The translations under genes and the position numbers were made by a program. Below, one piece after another: positions 1 to 7,879 of a stretch of DNA of 22,927 bases (position 1 is the first letter of the stretch; every line of letters starts with the position of its first letter). The stretch is from Candidatus Nanohalarchaeota archaeon. Lineage in GTDB: Archaea > EX4484-52. The notes under the pieces are model-generated. The model ran no database searches. It was given only the letters and a program-made list of their open reading frames with translations, and was not told the DNA's origin. The DNA is taken from contig DAOVUW010000006.1 of assembly GCA_030632385.1 (NCBI GenBank), positions 1-22,927 of the forward strand, written 5' to 3'.

Positions 1-405
1 ATTACGGGTTCTATAAAAGATGCAAGTGTAAATAAATATGAATATAATTATACGGGATTTGAATCAGGGAGTACGATGATGTACTTTAAAGAAGAAGGAA
101 CAATGGGTTTGATAGCACTAGAATTCACAGCATATAAATTTGATTCAAAAGAAAATGCAAAAATATATTATTCAAATAAAATTAATAAAGTAAAAGAAGA
201 AGGGGGCTATACCGAATTAAAAAATAAACTTAATTCTGAATGTTTTACCTATAAAATAGATCGTGGAATGGAAGCAAGTTTTGGAAAAAATATTTGTATA
301 AAAGAAAATATAGTATTTCAAACTGATATAACCACATCTTATACTTTTAGAAGAGCAGAGACTTATTTAAAATATGCAGACTTTTTTGAGAGTAAAATAA
401 ATTGA
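1..405 (+). CDS. C-terminal part of an unknown protein (5' end outside window)
   Basis: The reading frame is open from base 1 and ends with TGA at 403-405, so the gene begins upstream of the window; the ATG at 76 is probably internal. About 134 residues are visible. They include a region rich in Lys and Glu (around KFDSKENAKIYYSNKINKV), then two cysteines (SECFTYK and GKNICIK) 20-25 residues apart that could form a disulfide, then a beta-like segment and an aromatic C-terminal helix. I recognise no named domain. The style resembles the extracellular halves of small predicted lipoproteins common in DPANN archaea, but no signal peptide can be checked here. A second + strand gene follows 10 bases later, so the two may be co-transcribed. 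Function unknown. Confidence 0.75.
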   Translation: MTGSIKDASVNKYEYNYTGFESGSTMMYFKEEGTMGLIALEFTAYKFDSKENAKIYYSNKINKVKEEGGYTELKNKLNSECFTYKIDRGMEASFGKNICIKENIVFQTDITTSYTFRRAETYLKYADFFESKIN

Positions 406-415
406 AAGAAATAAT

Positions 416-778
416 ATGAATGATAAAAACAAATCTAATAAGAGTGCAACAGAAAATTTTAATGCCAAAGAATTATTACTAATAAAAGATGTGAAAGAAA
501 TATTAGTAAAGAAGAAATTAAAATGTGAGGAGGAATTACTAAGAAAAATTAATTCACTTCCAGATAATAAGATAGTGGAAGTGAAAATGGTAAAGGATAA
601 AGAAATAGTGAGTGTTACCGTACCTGAATCAGATAATGAAAAATTTTTAAAGAATAACATATTTTTTAAAATGGCATTTATATGCTTGAAAATATTGTTT
701 GGTATATTAGTATTTATTGTATCCGTATCATTAATAATTTTTGGAATTTCTGGTTTATATTACTTGTTTTTTGTATAA
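416..778 (+). CDS. small hypothetical protein with C-terminal membrane anchor
   Basis: A 120-residue protein starting at ATG 416, 10 bases after the preceding gene. Residues 1-80 are highly charged, dominated by Lys and Glu, and probably helical (EILVKKKLKCEEELLRKINS). Residues about 82-118 form one long or two short hydrophobic segments rich in Ile, Leu, Phe and Val, with almost no polar tail after them. This is the layout of a tail-anchored or C-terminally anchored membrane protein with its soluble part inside the cell. No domain is recognised. The antisense frame at 367-660 is a low-complexity shadow. Codon use is strongly AT-biased, as in the neighbouring accessory genes and unlike the purine operon. 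Confidence 0.65.
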   Translation: MNDKNKSNKSATENFNAKELLLIKDVKEILVKKKLKCEEELLRKINSLPDNKIVEVKMVKDKEIVSVTVPESDNEKFLKNNIFFKMAFICLKILFGILVFIVSVSLIIFGISGLYYLFFV

Positions 779-789
779 TTAATAAGTTT

Positions 790-986
790 ATGAAGATAGT
801 TTATTGCTTATAGAAATTGCATCTGTTACCTGCTATTCAAATCTATTCTAAAACCCAAAATAAACAAATAGGATATGGAATAAGGGCATTAAAGAAATAT
901 GGTTTCTTTTATGGGGGTATCTAACAATAAAAAGAATTTTAAGATGTAGACCAGACAATTATGGTTCTTGTGTGGATTTTCCTTGA
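790..986 (+). pseudogene. yidD: broken yidD (membrane protein insertion efficiency factor) remnant
   Basis: Frame 1 from the ATG at 790 reads MKIVYCL, a stop at 811-813, then continues to YGIRALKKYGFFYGG (about 874-918). The frame then fails, and frame 3 from 918 continues as YLTIKRILRC, then RPDNYGSCVDFP, with stop TGA at 984-986. Joined, this matches the core of the small YidD family (EAIKKYG..KG.WL.IKRILRC.P....G.DPVP), which assists membrane protein insertion. The break lies at the run of five G at 913-917: one extra G would restore the frame exactly. The usual upstream CRxxPTCSxY cysteine motif is not recognisable. With an in-frame stop, a frameshift and a lost motif, this is probably a real pseudogene. 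It also explains why the next frame could be called too long at its 5' end. Confidence 0.68.
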
Positions 987-1002
987 CCATAAAATACATA
1001 AT

Positions 1003-1012
1003 TTTATTAATT
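1003..1012 (+). promoter_or_regulatory. TATA-like box for the 1033 gene
   Basis: The sequence tttattaatt is centred about 25 bases upstream of the ATG at 1033, the spacing expected for an archaeal leaderless promoter. It decides between the 961 and 1033 starts. The composition is AT-rich throughout, so chance occurrence is possible. Confidence 0.35.
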
Positions 1013-1032
1013 TTTATCAAATAGGAACAAAT

Positions 1033-1749
1033 ATGATAAATATCGAATTATTAGTTACAAATAGTAGTATGCAAATTATACTCTCTTTTATTGGTTTTTT
1101 TATGGGTTCTTCTTTTACTTATTATCTTTACAAACTACAAAAGAATTATGACAAAAAAGAGGCATTATATGACAAAATACACAAGGAACTTTATTATTTA
1201 AATAAAGGATTTGAAGAAGGAAAAATTAATGAATTAAAAGAAATTGAATTATTGAAAGAAAAGAGAAGTTTTGGCATATTGAATAAAAAAATGAAGGAAG
1301 ACATTAAAAAACTACTCAAAAATCATTCTATTTTCAAACAAAAATTTTGGAAATTTAGTGAAAATATAACAAAAGCAACTTCTTACAAATATATTTTTAG
1401 TAGATTATATGATGAAGTAGAGAAAGAAGATATTTATTTATACAATTCTATGCCTTCTCCAATAGTATTTGCGTTTTTAGAAGACAACGAATATAAAAGA
1501 AAAAAAACATACAATGATTCAGTATGGCATTATTTGGAAGAAATCAATAAAATGGAACTTGAGAACGACGCATTTAATAGAGAGAGGAAAGAGCAAGGAG
1601 AAACAACAGGGTCATTAAAATATCAAATTAAAAAATTTTGTAAAATATTTGATGATAAAGAATTATTGAAAAAGTCAGAAAATTTAAAATCAGAGTATTC
1701 TGAACTTAAGAAATTAAATAAAAAAATTATTGAAAAGACAGGGAAGTAA
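1033..1749 (+). CDS. hypothetical membrane-anchored coiled-coil protein
   Basis: The protein has 238 residues from the ATG at 1033. The frame is open back to 961, but those 72 bases are the tail of the yidD remnant in another frame. A TATA-like box at 1003-1012 is centred 25 bases before 1033, which fits a leaderless transcript from that ATG. Residues about 12-34 (IILSFIGFFMGSSFTYYLY) form one transmembrane helix. The rest is cytosolic and very rich in Lys and Glu, with long predicted helices, including a Lys/Leu-rich C-terminal coiled coil (SENLKSEYSELKKLNKK). I recognise no family. It ends 24 bases before the convergent purQ stop codon. Function unknown. Confidence 0.65.
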   Translation: MINIELLVTNSSMQIILSFIGFFMGSSFTYYLYKLQKNYDKKEALYDKIHKELYYLNKGFEEGKINELKEIELLKEKRSFGILNKKMKEDIKKLLKNHSIFKQKFWKFSENITKATSYKYIFSRLYDEVEKEDIYLYNSMPSPIVFAFLEDNEYKRKKTYNDSVWHYLEEINKMELENDAFNRERKEQGETTGSLKYQIKKFCKIFDDKELLKKSENLKSEYSELKKLNKKIIEKTGK

Positions 1750-1773
1750 AATACATTGGTTTTATAAAAAACA

Positions 1774-2547
1774 TCAAAACCCTTTCTCAACATACTTCAC
1801 AGCATTCTCAAAGATGGCCAGCCCTGAAGTCGACCCAACAGAAACATCCGAAGCCCTTTCCGGGTGTGGCATCATTCCTAAAATTGTGCCTGTTGAGTTG
1901 CATATGCCTGCGATGTCATACACCGAACCGTTTGGATTGAATGGATATTTGCCGTTTGCAGGTCTTCCTTTATCATCCACATACATGAATGCAATCTGGT
2001 CGTTTTCAATCAATTTCATCAGTAATTCTTCAGATATCTTGAAATTTCCTTCTCCATGGGCTATAGGCATTTTTAATACATCAAAAGGCATGTCTTTTGT
2101 AAATATGCATTTTCCTCTATTCGCATTAATGAGATTGACTTTTCTGCTTTCAAATGTCAATTTTTCATTTGTTGCAAGAGCCGCCTGCTGTGTTTTGCTT
2201 ATTCCATCAATTCCAGGGAGCAGTCCTGCTTCGACCAAAATCTGAAAACCATTGCAGATACCGATTATCGGCTTTTTTGCATTTACAAATTCTTCAACAT
2301 CAGCAAAAAGTTCTTTCATCAGTTTCTTTGCAAAAACAACGCCTGAGCGAATGTGGTCTGAATTTGAAAATCCGCCGGGAAATACTAAAATATGAAAGTC
2401 ATTTAGTCTTTCTTCTTTTGATAAAAATTTGTTTAAGTGAATCACCCTGGAATCTGCGCCGAGCTTGTTGAAAATATAATTTGTCTCCCTGTCGCAGTTT
2501 GTGCCGGGTTCGCGCAAAATACAGACTTTTATTTCATTTCTTTCCAT
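1774..2547 (-). CDS. purQ: phosphoribosylformylglycinamidine (FGAM) synthase, glutaminase subunit PurQ
   Basis: PurQ hydrolyses glutamine and passes ammonia to PurL, which turns FGAR into FGAM in the fourth step of purine synthesis. The 257-residue protein is a class I glutamine amidotransferase. It has the N-terminal REPGTNCDRET motif, the strand-turn VFPGGFS (55-61), the nucleophile elbow GICNGFQ with Cys98, and the MPHPER motif with His228 and Glu230, completing the Cys-His-Glu triad. The start is ATG 2547, whose A is also the last base of the purL TAA (a TAATG junction). A GGAGG lies 10 bases upstream within the end of purL, so re-initiation is well supported. It is the last gene of the purSLQ operon and ends convergent with the 1749 gene. 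Confidence 0.97.
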   Translation of the reverse strand: MERNEIKVCILREPGTNCDRETNYIFNKLGADSRVIHLNKFLSKEERLNDFHILVFPGGFSNSDHIRSGVVFAKKLMKELFADVEEFVNAKKPIIGICNGFQILVEAGLLPGIDGISKTQQAALATNEKLTFESRKVNLINANRGKCIFTKDMPFDVLKMPIAHGEGNFKISEELLMKLIENDQIAFMYVDDKGRPANGKYPFNPNGSVYDIAGICNSTGTILGMMPHPERASDVSVGSTSGLAIFENAVKYVEKGF

Positions 2548-4937
2548 TATTTGATACCCTCCTGCCAGCTTGTTTTTAATTCATCAATATCTTCATCAAT
2601 TATATTTTCTTCTTTCTCTCCTCTTTTTATTATGACTTTTTCTTCCTTCTTTGTCTGTCCAATCAGAGAGGCATGTTCTCCCATTATTTGCTCAAAGCTT
2701 TTTGCATTTTCCTTTGATACTTCAACCAAGAATCTGCTGTTTGACTCAGAAAACAAAATCTGGTAATCTTTTAATTCGCCTTCGTATTTGACTTTTGAAA
2801 GGTCTATTTCTGCCCCGATGCCGTCAAAGCACATTTCAGAGAGAGCAACTGCAAGACCGCCTTCAGATAAATCATGGCAGCTTGATACAAGATTGCTGTC
2901 CATTGCATCAATAAGAGAATCAAATATTTTTTTTGCTTCTTTTGGTCTTGCTTTGGGAACATTTGCACCCAGATGTCCTTTTATCTTATAAAAATGAGAG
3001 CCCCCGAGTTCATTGTATGTTTTGCTGATTAAATAAATATTGTTGTCTGGCTTTTTGAAGTTCATGGAAACTTTTTTGTCAATTTCGGGTATTAACCCTA
3101 TTGCTGTAATTACAAGAGTCGGACAAATAGGACCGTCTTCAGATTGGTTATACAGGCTGTCTTTTCCGCTGATGAAAGGGGTTTTGAATTCTATTGCTGT
3201 ATCGTAGCAAGCCTGTGAGGCACGGACAATGCCGCCTAAATTTTCGGGTATTTCCGGGTTGCCCCATGAATAATTATCTAAAAGCGCAATTCTTCGTCCT
3301 CCGACAGCAGTATTGTTTCTTATCGCCTCATCGATGGCAGAAGAGGCCATATGGTATGGATCAATTTTTCCATATTCTGGGTTGAATCCGCATGAAATCA
3401 CAGCGCCTTTTTGTTTGTTGAGCAATGGACGGACTATGCTGGCATCCCCGGGTGCGTCTTCTTTTTCGCCGTGCAAAGGACCAAGGGCGGTTCCTGCACG
3501 TACAGTAGAATCATAGCTGTGGATTACTTTTTCTTTGCTCGCAACATTTGGGCAGGACAATATTTTTATCAAATCTTCATTATAATTTTTGGATTCATCA
3601 ATCAAGGGTTCTTTAAATTCTTTTTTCTCCCATGTCGCTTTTTTGTATGTTTTTGGAACGCCGTTGAATAAAAAATCAATATCTAAGTTTGTAATTTCTT
3701 CATCATGGTATTTTAAGATCAAATTTTTTTCATCAATAAATTCTCCTATTTTTTCAACTTCAACATCTTCTGATTCAAATATTTGTTTTACTTTTTCGTA
3801 ATTTTCTTTTGGAACCAAAACAAGCATTCTTTCCTGTGATTCGCTTATCCATATTTCCCATGGCTTTAGCCCTTTGTATTTTAGAGGGACTTTGTCTAAA
3901 TCTACAATTGTTCCCAGATTATAATTACTGCACATCTCTCCAACTGCTGAAGAAAGTCCGCCTCCGCCAAGGTCTGTTATGCCTGAACCTAAGTTTTGGG
4001 CGCTCACTTCCATAATGCCTCTCATCACTTTTTCTTCTTCTATCGGGTCGCCAATCTGGACAGCAGAACCATTTATCTCTTCTGATTCAGAACTCAAATC
4101 TGCGGATGCAAAAGAGACGCCGTGAATGCCGTCTTTTCCTGTTCTTCCGCCCACCAACACAAGATAATCGCCGCTTTTTGCTTTTCTTACATATTTGCTT
4201 TTTTCCAAAAGACCAAAGCAGCCGCAGAAAACCAAAGGATTAGAAGTGTAGCTTTTATCAAAATAGATTGCCCCGTTTACTGTCGGGATTCCCATCTTGT
4301 TTCCATAATCGCCGATTCCCCTGACAACTCCTTTGAATAAATAATTAGGGTGTTTTGTACCTGCAGGTAAATCGTCATAACTTGAATCAAGATTTCCAAA
4401 ACACAAGACATTTGTGTTTGCAAAAGGCTCTGCCCATACACCAAGAATGTCGCGAATGCATCCGCCAACTCCTGTTGCAGCACCGCCGAATGGTTCAAGA
4501 GCAGAAGGGTGATTGTGGGTTTCCACTTTTACTGCAATAACATAATCATCAACAAAGTCTACCATTCCTGCATTATCTTCAAATACACCAAAGCACCATT
4601 CATGGTTTAGTTCTTTTGTAACGCGGACGATTGTCTGCTTCAGCAGATTGCTTATTTTATTTTCCTCATCCAGCTTTATGCTGTCTGTCTCCAAAACGCC
4701 GTCTTCTACAAAAATATCATGCCTGAATGTCTTGTGTATGCAGTGTTCAGACCACGATTGATTAAAGATCTCTATTTCAAGATCAGTCGGGTTTCTCTGC
4801 ATTTTTGAAAAGTATTTCTGGATTTCAATAAGTTCATCTTTATTGAGCGCAAGATTTCTCTCATTGTTTATTTTTATTAAATCATCCGGCTTTTTGTCAA
4901 GCATTTTTATTTCTATTGCTTCATTGCTGTAATTCAT
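2547..4937 (-). CDS. purL: FGAM synthase, catalytic subunit PurL (small form)
   Basis: PurL is the ATP-dependent synthetase that converts FGAR plus ammonia to FGAM. The protein is 796 residues from ATG 4937, in the size range of the small PurL that needs separate PurS and PurQ. Visible signatures are FNQSWSEHCIHKTFR with the catalytic His65, the KVETHNHPSALEPFGGAATG loop, two glycine-rich motifs near DLGGGGLSSA and HDLSEGGLAVALSEM, and SGKDSLYN. The frame is open to 4973, but the ATG at 4937 overlaps the purS TGA as ATGA, so it is the better start; a weak AGGAT lies just upstream of it. It is the middle gene of purS-purL-purQ, translationally coupled on both sides. No key residue appears to be missing. 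Confidence 0.97.
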   Translation of the reverse strand: MNYSNEAIEIKMLDKKPDDLIKINNERNLALNKDELIEIQKYFSKMQRNPTDLEIEIFNQSWSEHCIHKTFRHDIFVEDGVLETDSIKLDEENKISNLLKQTIVRVTKELNHEWCFGVFEDNAGMVDFVDDYVIAVKVETHNHPSALEPFGGAATGVGGCIRDILGVWAEPFANTNVLCFGNLDSSYDDLPAGTKHPNYLFKGVVRGIGDYGNKMGIPTVNGAIYFDKSYTSNPLVFCGCFGLLEKSKYVRKAKSGDYLVLVGGRTGKDGIHGVSFASADLSSESEEINGSAVQIGDPIEEEKVMRGIMEVSAQNLGSGITDLGGGGLSSAVGEMCSNYNLGTIVDLDKVPLKYKGLKPWEIWISESQERMLVLVPKENYEKVKQIFESEDVEVEKIGEFIDEKNLILKYHDEEITNLDIDFLFNGVPKTYKKATWEKKEFKEPLIDESKNYNEDLIKILSCPNVASKEKVIHSYDSTVRAGTALGPLHGEKEDAPGDASIVRPLLNKQKGAVISCGFNPEYGKIDPYHMASSAIDEAIRNNTAVGGRRIALLDNYSWGNPEIPENLGGIVRASQACYDTAIEFKTPFISGKDSLYNQSEDGPICPTLVITAIGLIPEIDKKVSMNFKKPDNNIYLISKTYNELGGSHFYKIKGHLGANVPKARPKEAKKIFDSLIDAMDSNLVSSCHDLSEGGLAVALSEMCFDGIGAEIDLSKVKYEGELKDYQILFSESNSRFLVEVSKENAKSFEQIMGEHASLIGQTKKEEKVIIKRGEKEENIIDEDIDELKTSWQEGIK

Positions 4938-5395
4938 AATATTATCCTGTATTCTTCTGTAATTGGATTGCAAAGCAGTTCTTCTGCAATTTCTCGGAGT
5001 AATTTCTCATCTAAATTATCTCCTTTGAGCAGATATATCTTTGCGGTCTGGATATTGTCTGTTTTATGCCCTAAATCAAAAAAAGATGATTTTGTTGAAT
5101 TTCCCAATGGGTCGCTCAGTTTTCCTTTTGTTTCAATTGCGCTGTAATCTCCGAAGTCCTGTTTTTCGCCGTTTTCCTGGATTTGGTATTCATTTATTAC
5201 AGGGTTTACTATTGTTCTTTTTGCGATGGTTTCCATCTGGTTTTTGTCAGATACATCAATATCAATAATATAAGAAGTTGCTGTTTTTACATCAGTTATT
5301 CTCTCATAGCCGAGTTTTTTCAATGTTTTAAAAACTGTATTCGCCTGGCTGTCCAACACCCCCGGAAGAAAACCAACTGTAATTTTCCATTGCAT
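4934..5395 (-). CDS. purS: FGAM synthase subunit PurS, extended form with second PurS-like tail
   Basis: PurS bridges PurL and PurQ in the FGAM synthase complex. Residues 1-72 are a normal PurS: an N-terminal strand, PGVLDSQANTVFKTLKKLGY, then a helix ending NPVINEYQI. Family members are usually about 80 residues, whereas this one has 153. After a polar linker (about 73-103), residues 104-153 look like a second, incomplete PurS half: a strand AKIYLLKG, then a helix EKLLREIAEELLCNPITEEYRI whose end repeats the NPxxxEYxI ending of the first half. It is the first gene of the operon. A TATA-like box is centred 28 bases upstream, so the mRNA is probably leaderless. ATG 5395 is the only sensible start. 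PurS identity is secure; the role of the tail is inferred. Confidence 0.93.
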   Translation of the reverse strand: MQWKITVGFLPGVLDSQANTVFKTLKKLGYERITDVKTATSYIIDIDVSDKNQMETIAKRTIVNPVINEYQIQENGEKQDFGDYSAIETKGKLSDPLGNSTKSSFFDLGHKTDNIQTAKIYLLKGDNLDEKLLREIAEELLCNPITEEYRIIL

Positions 5396-5416
5396 AATTG
5401 AATAAAAAAAGGAATA

Positions 5417-5428
5417 TTAAAAATATAT
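5417..5428 (-). promoter_or_regulatory. TATA box of the purSLQ operon
   Basis: On the minus strand the sequence reads atatatttttaa. It is centred about 28 bases before the purS ATG at 5395, the canonical archaeal distance for a transcript beginning at or near the start codon. No Shine-Dalgarno sequence precedes purS, consistent with a leaderless message. Confidence 0.55.
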
Positions 5429-5444
5429 GGCAGGCGTTTTATTC

Positions 5445-5464
5445 TTATACATTTGAATGTATAA
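5445..5464. promoter_or_regulatory. 20-bp perfect palindrome upstream of purS promoter, likely operator
   Basis: The arms TTATACATT (5445-5453) and AATGTATAA (5456-5464) are perfect inverted repeats of 9 bp around a TG spacer. The site is 50-70 bases upstream of the purS start, just outside the TATA box, where archaeal activators and some repressors bind. A second, looser inverted repeat, TATGGCA (5426-5432) and TGCCATA (5490-5496), brackets it and touches the TATA box. Binding of a dimeric regulator is inferred; I do not recognise the motif. Confidence 0.45.
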
Positions 5465-5535
5465 AGAGTTTAGTTTTTTAATAACTATATGCCATAGAAA
5501 GTTTCAGCAAAAATCATTATATTGCCTTAAGAAAA

Positions 5536-6180
5536 CTATTTTGGTTTTATATCTATTATTTCACTGCTTAGTTCACTCAATAAAATAAGATGTTTGCACC
5601 ACTTTTCAAATAAATCTTTTCTATAATAAGATACATTTGTATTTACTGGTCCATTGGCATCTAATGTTGCAAAAGAACTATGCCTATTATTGCTTAGTGC
5701 ATTAGATAAGTTCGCAATTTTTTCGTTTAATCCCGCGTTTTTAAATAAATCTGTTTTTCGTAATTCTTTTGTGGTGTACAATACATTAGCATCTTTCACC
5801 CATTTTTTAAATAAGGATATTTCTTCATAAAAAAGTTTTATTTTCATAATCTGTTCTAACAAATCTCTTAATTCTCCAAATGCAGATCTATAATAACCTT
5901 CTTCTGCTAATCTAAATGCATTCTGATAAGTTTTTACAATTTCAGTATATAATACACCCAATAACATGAACTCTTTTGAAAATAAAGGATACTTCTTAGC
6001 TGGAGGATATTGAAAAAAAGCAATACCTATTTCCTTAATTATTTTTTCTCCAAATTTCCAAGCTTCGTCTTTAATCTCTTTAGATTTTTCATGTGTTTCT
6101 TTTTTTGTAATTTCTCTCGCCTTAAAAGGTCCTTCTTTAATTTTCGAAATTATTTCGCGAACGTCAATTTTTTCAGTCAT
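5536..6180 (-). CDS. hypothetical helical protein, possibly HEPN-like
   Basis: A 214-residue soluble, mostly helical protein. Charged N-terminal helices (residues 1-45) precede a core around GVLYTEIVKTYQNAFRLAEEG and YYRSAFGELRDLLEQIMKIK. The 'YYRSAFGELRDLLE' pattern resembles the helical core of HEPN-type and DUF5677-like proteins, in which a helix pair carries the fold, but no RxxxxH ribonuclease motif is visible. No signal peptide or membrane segment is seen. The start at ATG 6180 lies 66 bases after the HEPN gene, with a weak GTGAG upstream, so it is probably the last gene of that operon. It is AT-rich like its neighbour. The family assignment is only a suggestion. Confidence 0.6.
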   Translation of the reverse strand: MTEKIDVREIISKIKEGPFKAREITKKETHEKSKEIKDEAWKFGEKIIKEIGIAFFQYPPAKKYPLFSKEFMLLGVLYTEIVKTYQNAFRLAEEGYYRSAFGELRDLLEQIMKIKLFYEEISLFKKWVKDANVLYTTKELRKTDLFKNAGLNEKIANLSNALSNNRHSSFATLDANGPVNTNVSYYRKDLFEKWCKHLILLSELSSEIIDIKPK

Positions 6181-6246
6181 TTAACTCACTTATCTATTTT
6201 TTTATATTTATTTATTAAAAACCAAAGCTATACTCTAGAGAGTTAT

Positions 6247-7089
6247 TCATTTGTTTTTTAATTTCATTAATTCATTATATCTCTTTATTCCTTTAATTGA
6301 ATCATATTGTAGTTTTATTAAATCAGGCAAATATTTAACAATGAATAATTTCTTAGTATATAATTTTCTTGGAATTTTATTATCTACAGGATATCTTGTA
6401 CAATTTGAGTGATGCATTGTTACGGCAGACAGAAAAATTATAGTATAATATAAAGATATAAACTCAAAAAATGGTTCCAAAATAGTTATTTTTGTCGGTT
6501 TAAAATCAAAATTATTCAATTTTCGTCTTTCGCTTTCTAGTTTATCTTTATCTGCATTATACTCTGATAAAACATCAAACAATTCATTAATATCTTTCTT
6601 AATATTTATCCAATCTTCTTTTTTAACTATTACTTTTTTCATTTTTTTCATATTTTTGATTTCAATTATAATATTTTTTAAATCAGCATAAGAAAAATTA
6701 ATTGCTTTTTTACTTTTAATAGAATTTTTCCAAAATTCAATGCTTTTATTTAAGTTGGTTTCTAACATTTTTGAATCGTTATTTTTCAATAATTTAATTT
6801 TTTTTAATTTCGGGTAGTTTTCTAATGTTTTATTAAATTCTCTGTTTTCCTTTTTTTGTTCACATAAATCTTTAACATGAATTTTAGTCGGATTATGAGA
6901 AATCTTAAGAAGGTCTTTTTCTGAAATAATATTTAACATTAAACCAAAAGATTTATTTGCCTTTTCCACACTCTGCTGGAAATAAAAAATCGCTTGAGGA
7001 TATAATTTTTTTTCATAAAGGACTTTTGTGGCTTTTAAATCCCGTTCTGCCACACCCAGTAGTTCTTCTTCTCTTTTTATATTCTCCAT
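6247..7089 (-). CDS. HEPN domain-containing protein
   Basis: A 280-residue protein whose N-terminus has a clear HEPN-type start: ELLGVAERDLKATKVLYEKK, then YPQAIFYFQQSVEKANKSFGL (21-50 region), then ISHNPTKIH (63-71). HEPN proteins are helical and often bind or cleave RNA or pair with MNT nucleotidyltransferases. Here no partner MNT gene is adjacent, and the RxxxxH ribonuclease motif is not seen. Residues 80-200 are Lys/Asn/Glu-rich helices. The C-terminal part has a hydrophobic helix (FFEFISLYYTIIFLSAV) followed by MHHSNCTRYP, a feature of the larger HEPN members that keep the second half of the fold. It begins 13 bases after the rsmA stop, so it is in the same operon. Biological role unknown; defence or RNA metabolism are possibilities. 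Confidence 0.72.
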   Translation of the reverse strand: MENIKREEELLGVAERDLKATKVLYEKKLYPQAIFYFQQSVEKANKSFGLMLNIISEKDLLKISHNPTKIHVKDLCEQKKENREFNKTLENYPKLKKIKLLKNNDSKMLETNLNKSIEFWKNSIKSKKAINFSYADLKNIIIEIKNMKKMKKVIVKKEDWINIKKDINELFDVLSEYNADKDKLESERRKLNNFDFKPTKITILEPFFEFISLYYTIIFLSAVTMHHSNCTRYPVDNKIPRKLYTKKLFIVKYLPDLIKLQYDSIKGIKRYNELMKLKNK

Positions 7090-7102
7090 TATATTTCTTT
7101 AT

Positions 7103-7879
7103 TTACCCCAACACATCCAGCCTTTTGTAAATTTCATAAATCTCTTCTGCGCTGAATTTGTATGTTTTCATAGTCATAGTAAATTCATTTTCAATTTTTT
7201 CTATTTTCTCTTTTGAAAAAAGTCCTGTGTTGAGAATTGTTTTTTTTATATTCTGCTTTTTGTGGCAGAAAATATGCCTTAAGAAAGATATGAATTTCTT
7301 CTCGTCTTTTTTGCTCAGGATAATTTTTTCTTTTGGAATGAGTTTTACAAAAGCGCTGTCTGTTTTTGGAACAGGTCTGAAAACATTTTTAGATACATTA
7401 AAGCAGATATGCCCGTCAAAATATATACTGCATACTGCTCCAAGAGAAGAATAATTCTTGTCGCCTCTTTTGGTAAATAAGCGTTGCGCAAATTCTTTCT
7501 GCACCATAAAGTACATCGGTTTTTTGAACTCAAGCAATCGAAAAATCAATGGCGATGAAATTGAGTAAGGAATGTTTGCAACGCATTTGTCAAAATAAGG
7601 GATTTGAACATCAAGACAATCTCCCTGGATTAACTGGAGTTTTTTTGCCTGTATCTGTTTTTGGAATTTTTTTTTAAGATGAACAAATAGTTCTTTGTCC
7701 AATTCTATGCAAATAACTTTTTTTGCTTTTTGGAGCAGGGCTTCTGTAAGTATTCCTTTTCCGCCTCCGATTTCAAGAATAATTTGGGATTCTAAAACAT
7801 CTGCTCTTTTGATTTCTTTATTTATTATATTATTATCTATAAGAAAATTTTGTCCTAATTGTTTGGTTTTGTTTGTCAT
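7103..7879 (-). CDS. rsmA: 16S rRNA dimethyladenosine transferase RsmA/KsgA
   Basis: RsmA uses S-adenosylmethionine to dimethylate the two adjacent adenosines in the last hairpin of small-subunit rRNA, a late step in ribosome assembly. The 258-residue protein has the opening TKQLGQNFLID, the SAM-binding motif EIGGGKG (36-42), the acidic ICIELDKE end of strand 2, GDCLD (86-90), and the catalytic NIPY (102-105) that family members usually show as NLPY. A C-terminal helical domain follows, of normal length. The frame is open to 7900, but the ATG at 7879 shares a base with the TAA of the upstream gene (TAATG), so 7879 is the better start. It is translationally coupled to the lipoprotein gene and followed closely by the HEPN gene. 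Confidence 0.94.
   Translation of the reverse strand: MTNKTKQLGQNFLIDNNIINKEIKRADVLESQIILEIGGGKGILTEALLQKAKKVICIELDKELFVHLKKKFQKQIQAKKLQLIQGDCLDVQIPYFDKCVANIPYSISSPLIFRLLEFKKPMYFMVQKEFAQRLFTKRGDKNYSSLGAVCSIYFDGHICFNVSKNVFRPVPKTDSAFVKLIPKEKIILSKKDEKKFISFLRHIFCHKKQNIKKTILNTGLFSKEKIEKIENEFTMTMKTYKFSAEEIYEIYKRLDVLG

Noticed and set aside
961..1032. Earlier start of the coiled-coil gene at 961
   Set aside because: These bases are the tail of the yidD remnant in another frame, and the TATA-like box at 1003-1012 lies after 961.
1730..5401. Many + strand open frames across the purine operon
   Set aside because: They lie antisense to purQ, purL and purS, have no family features, and reflect the reading pattern of the real genes.
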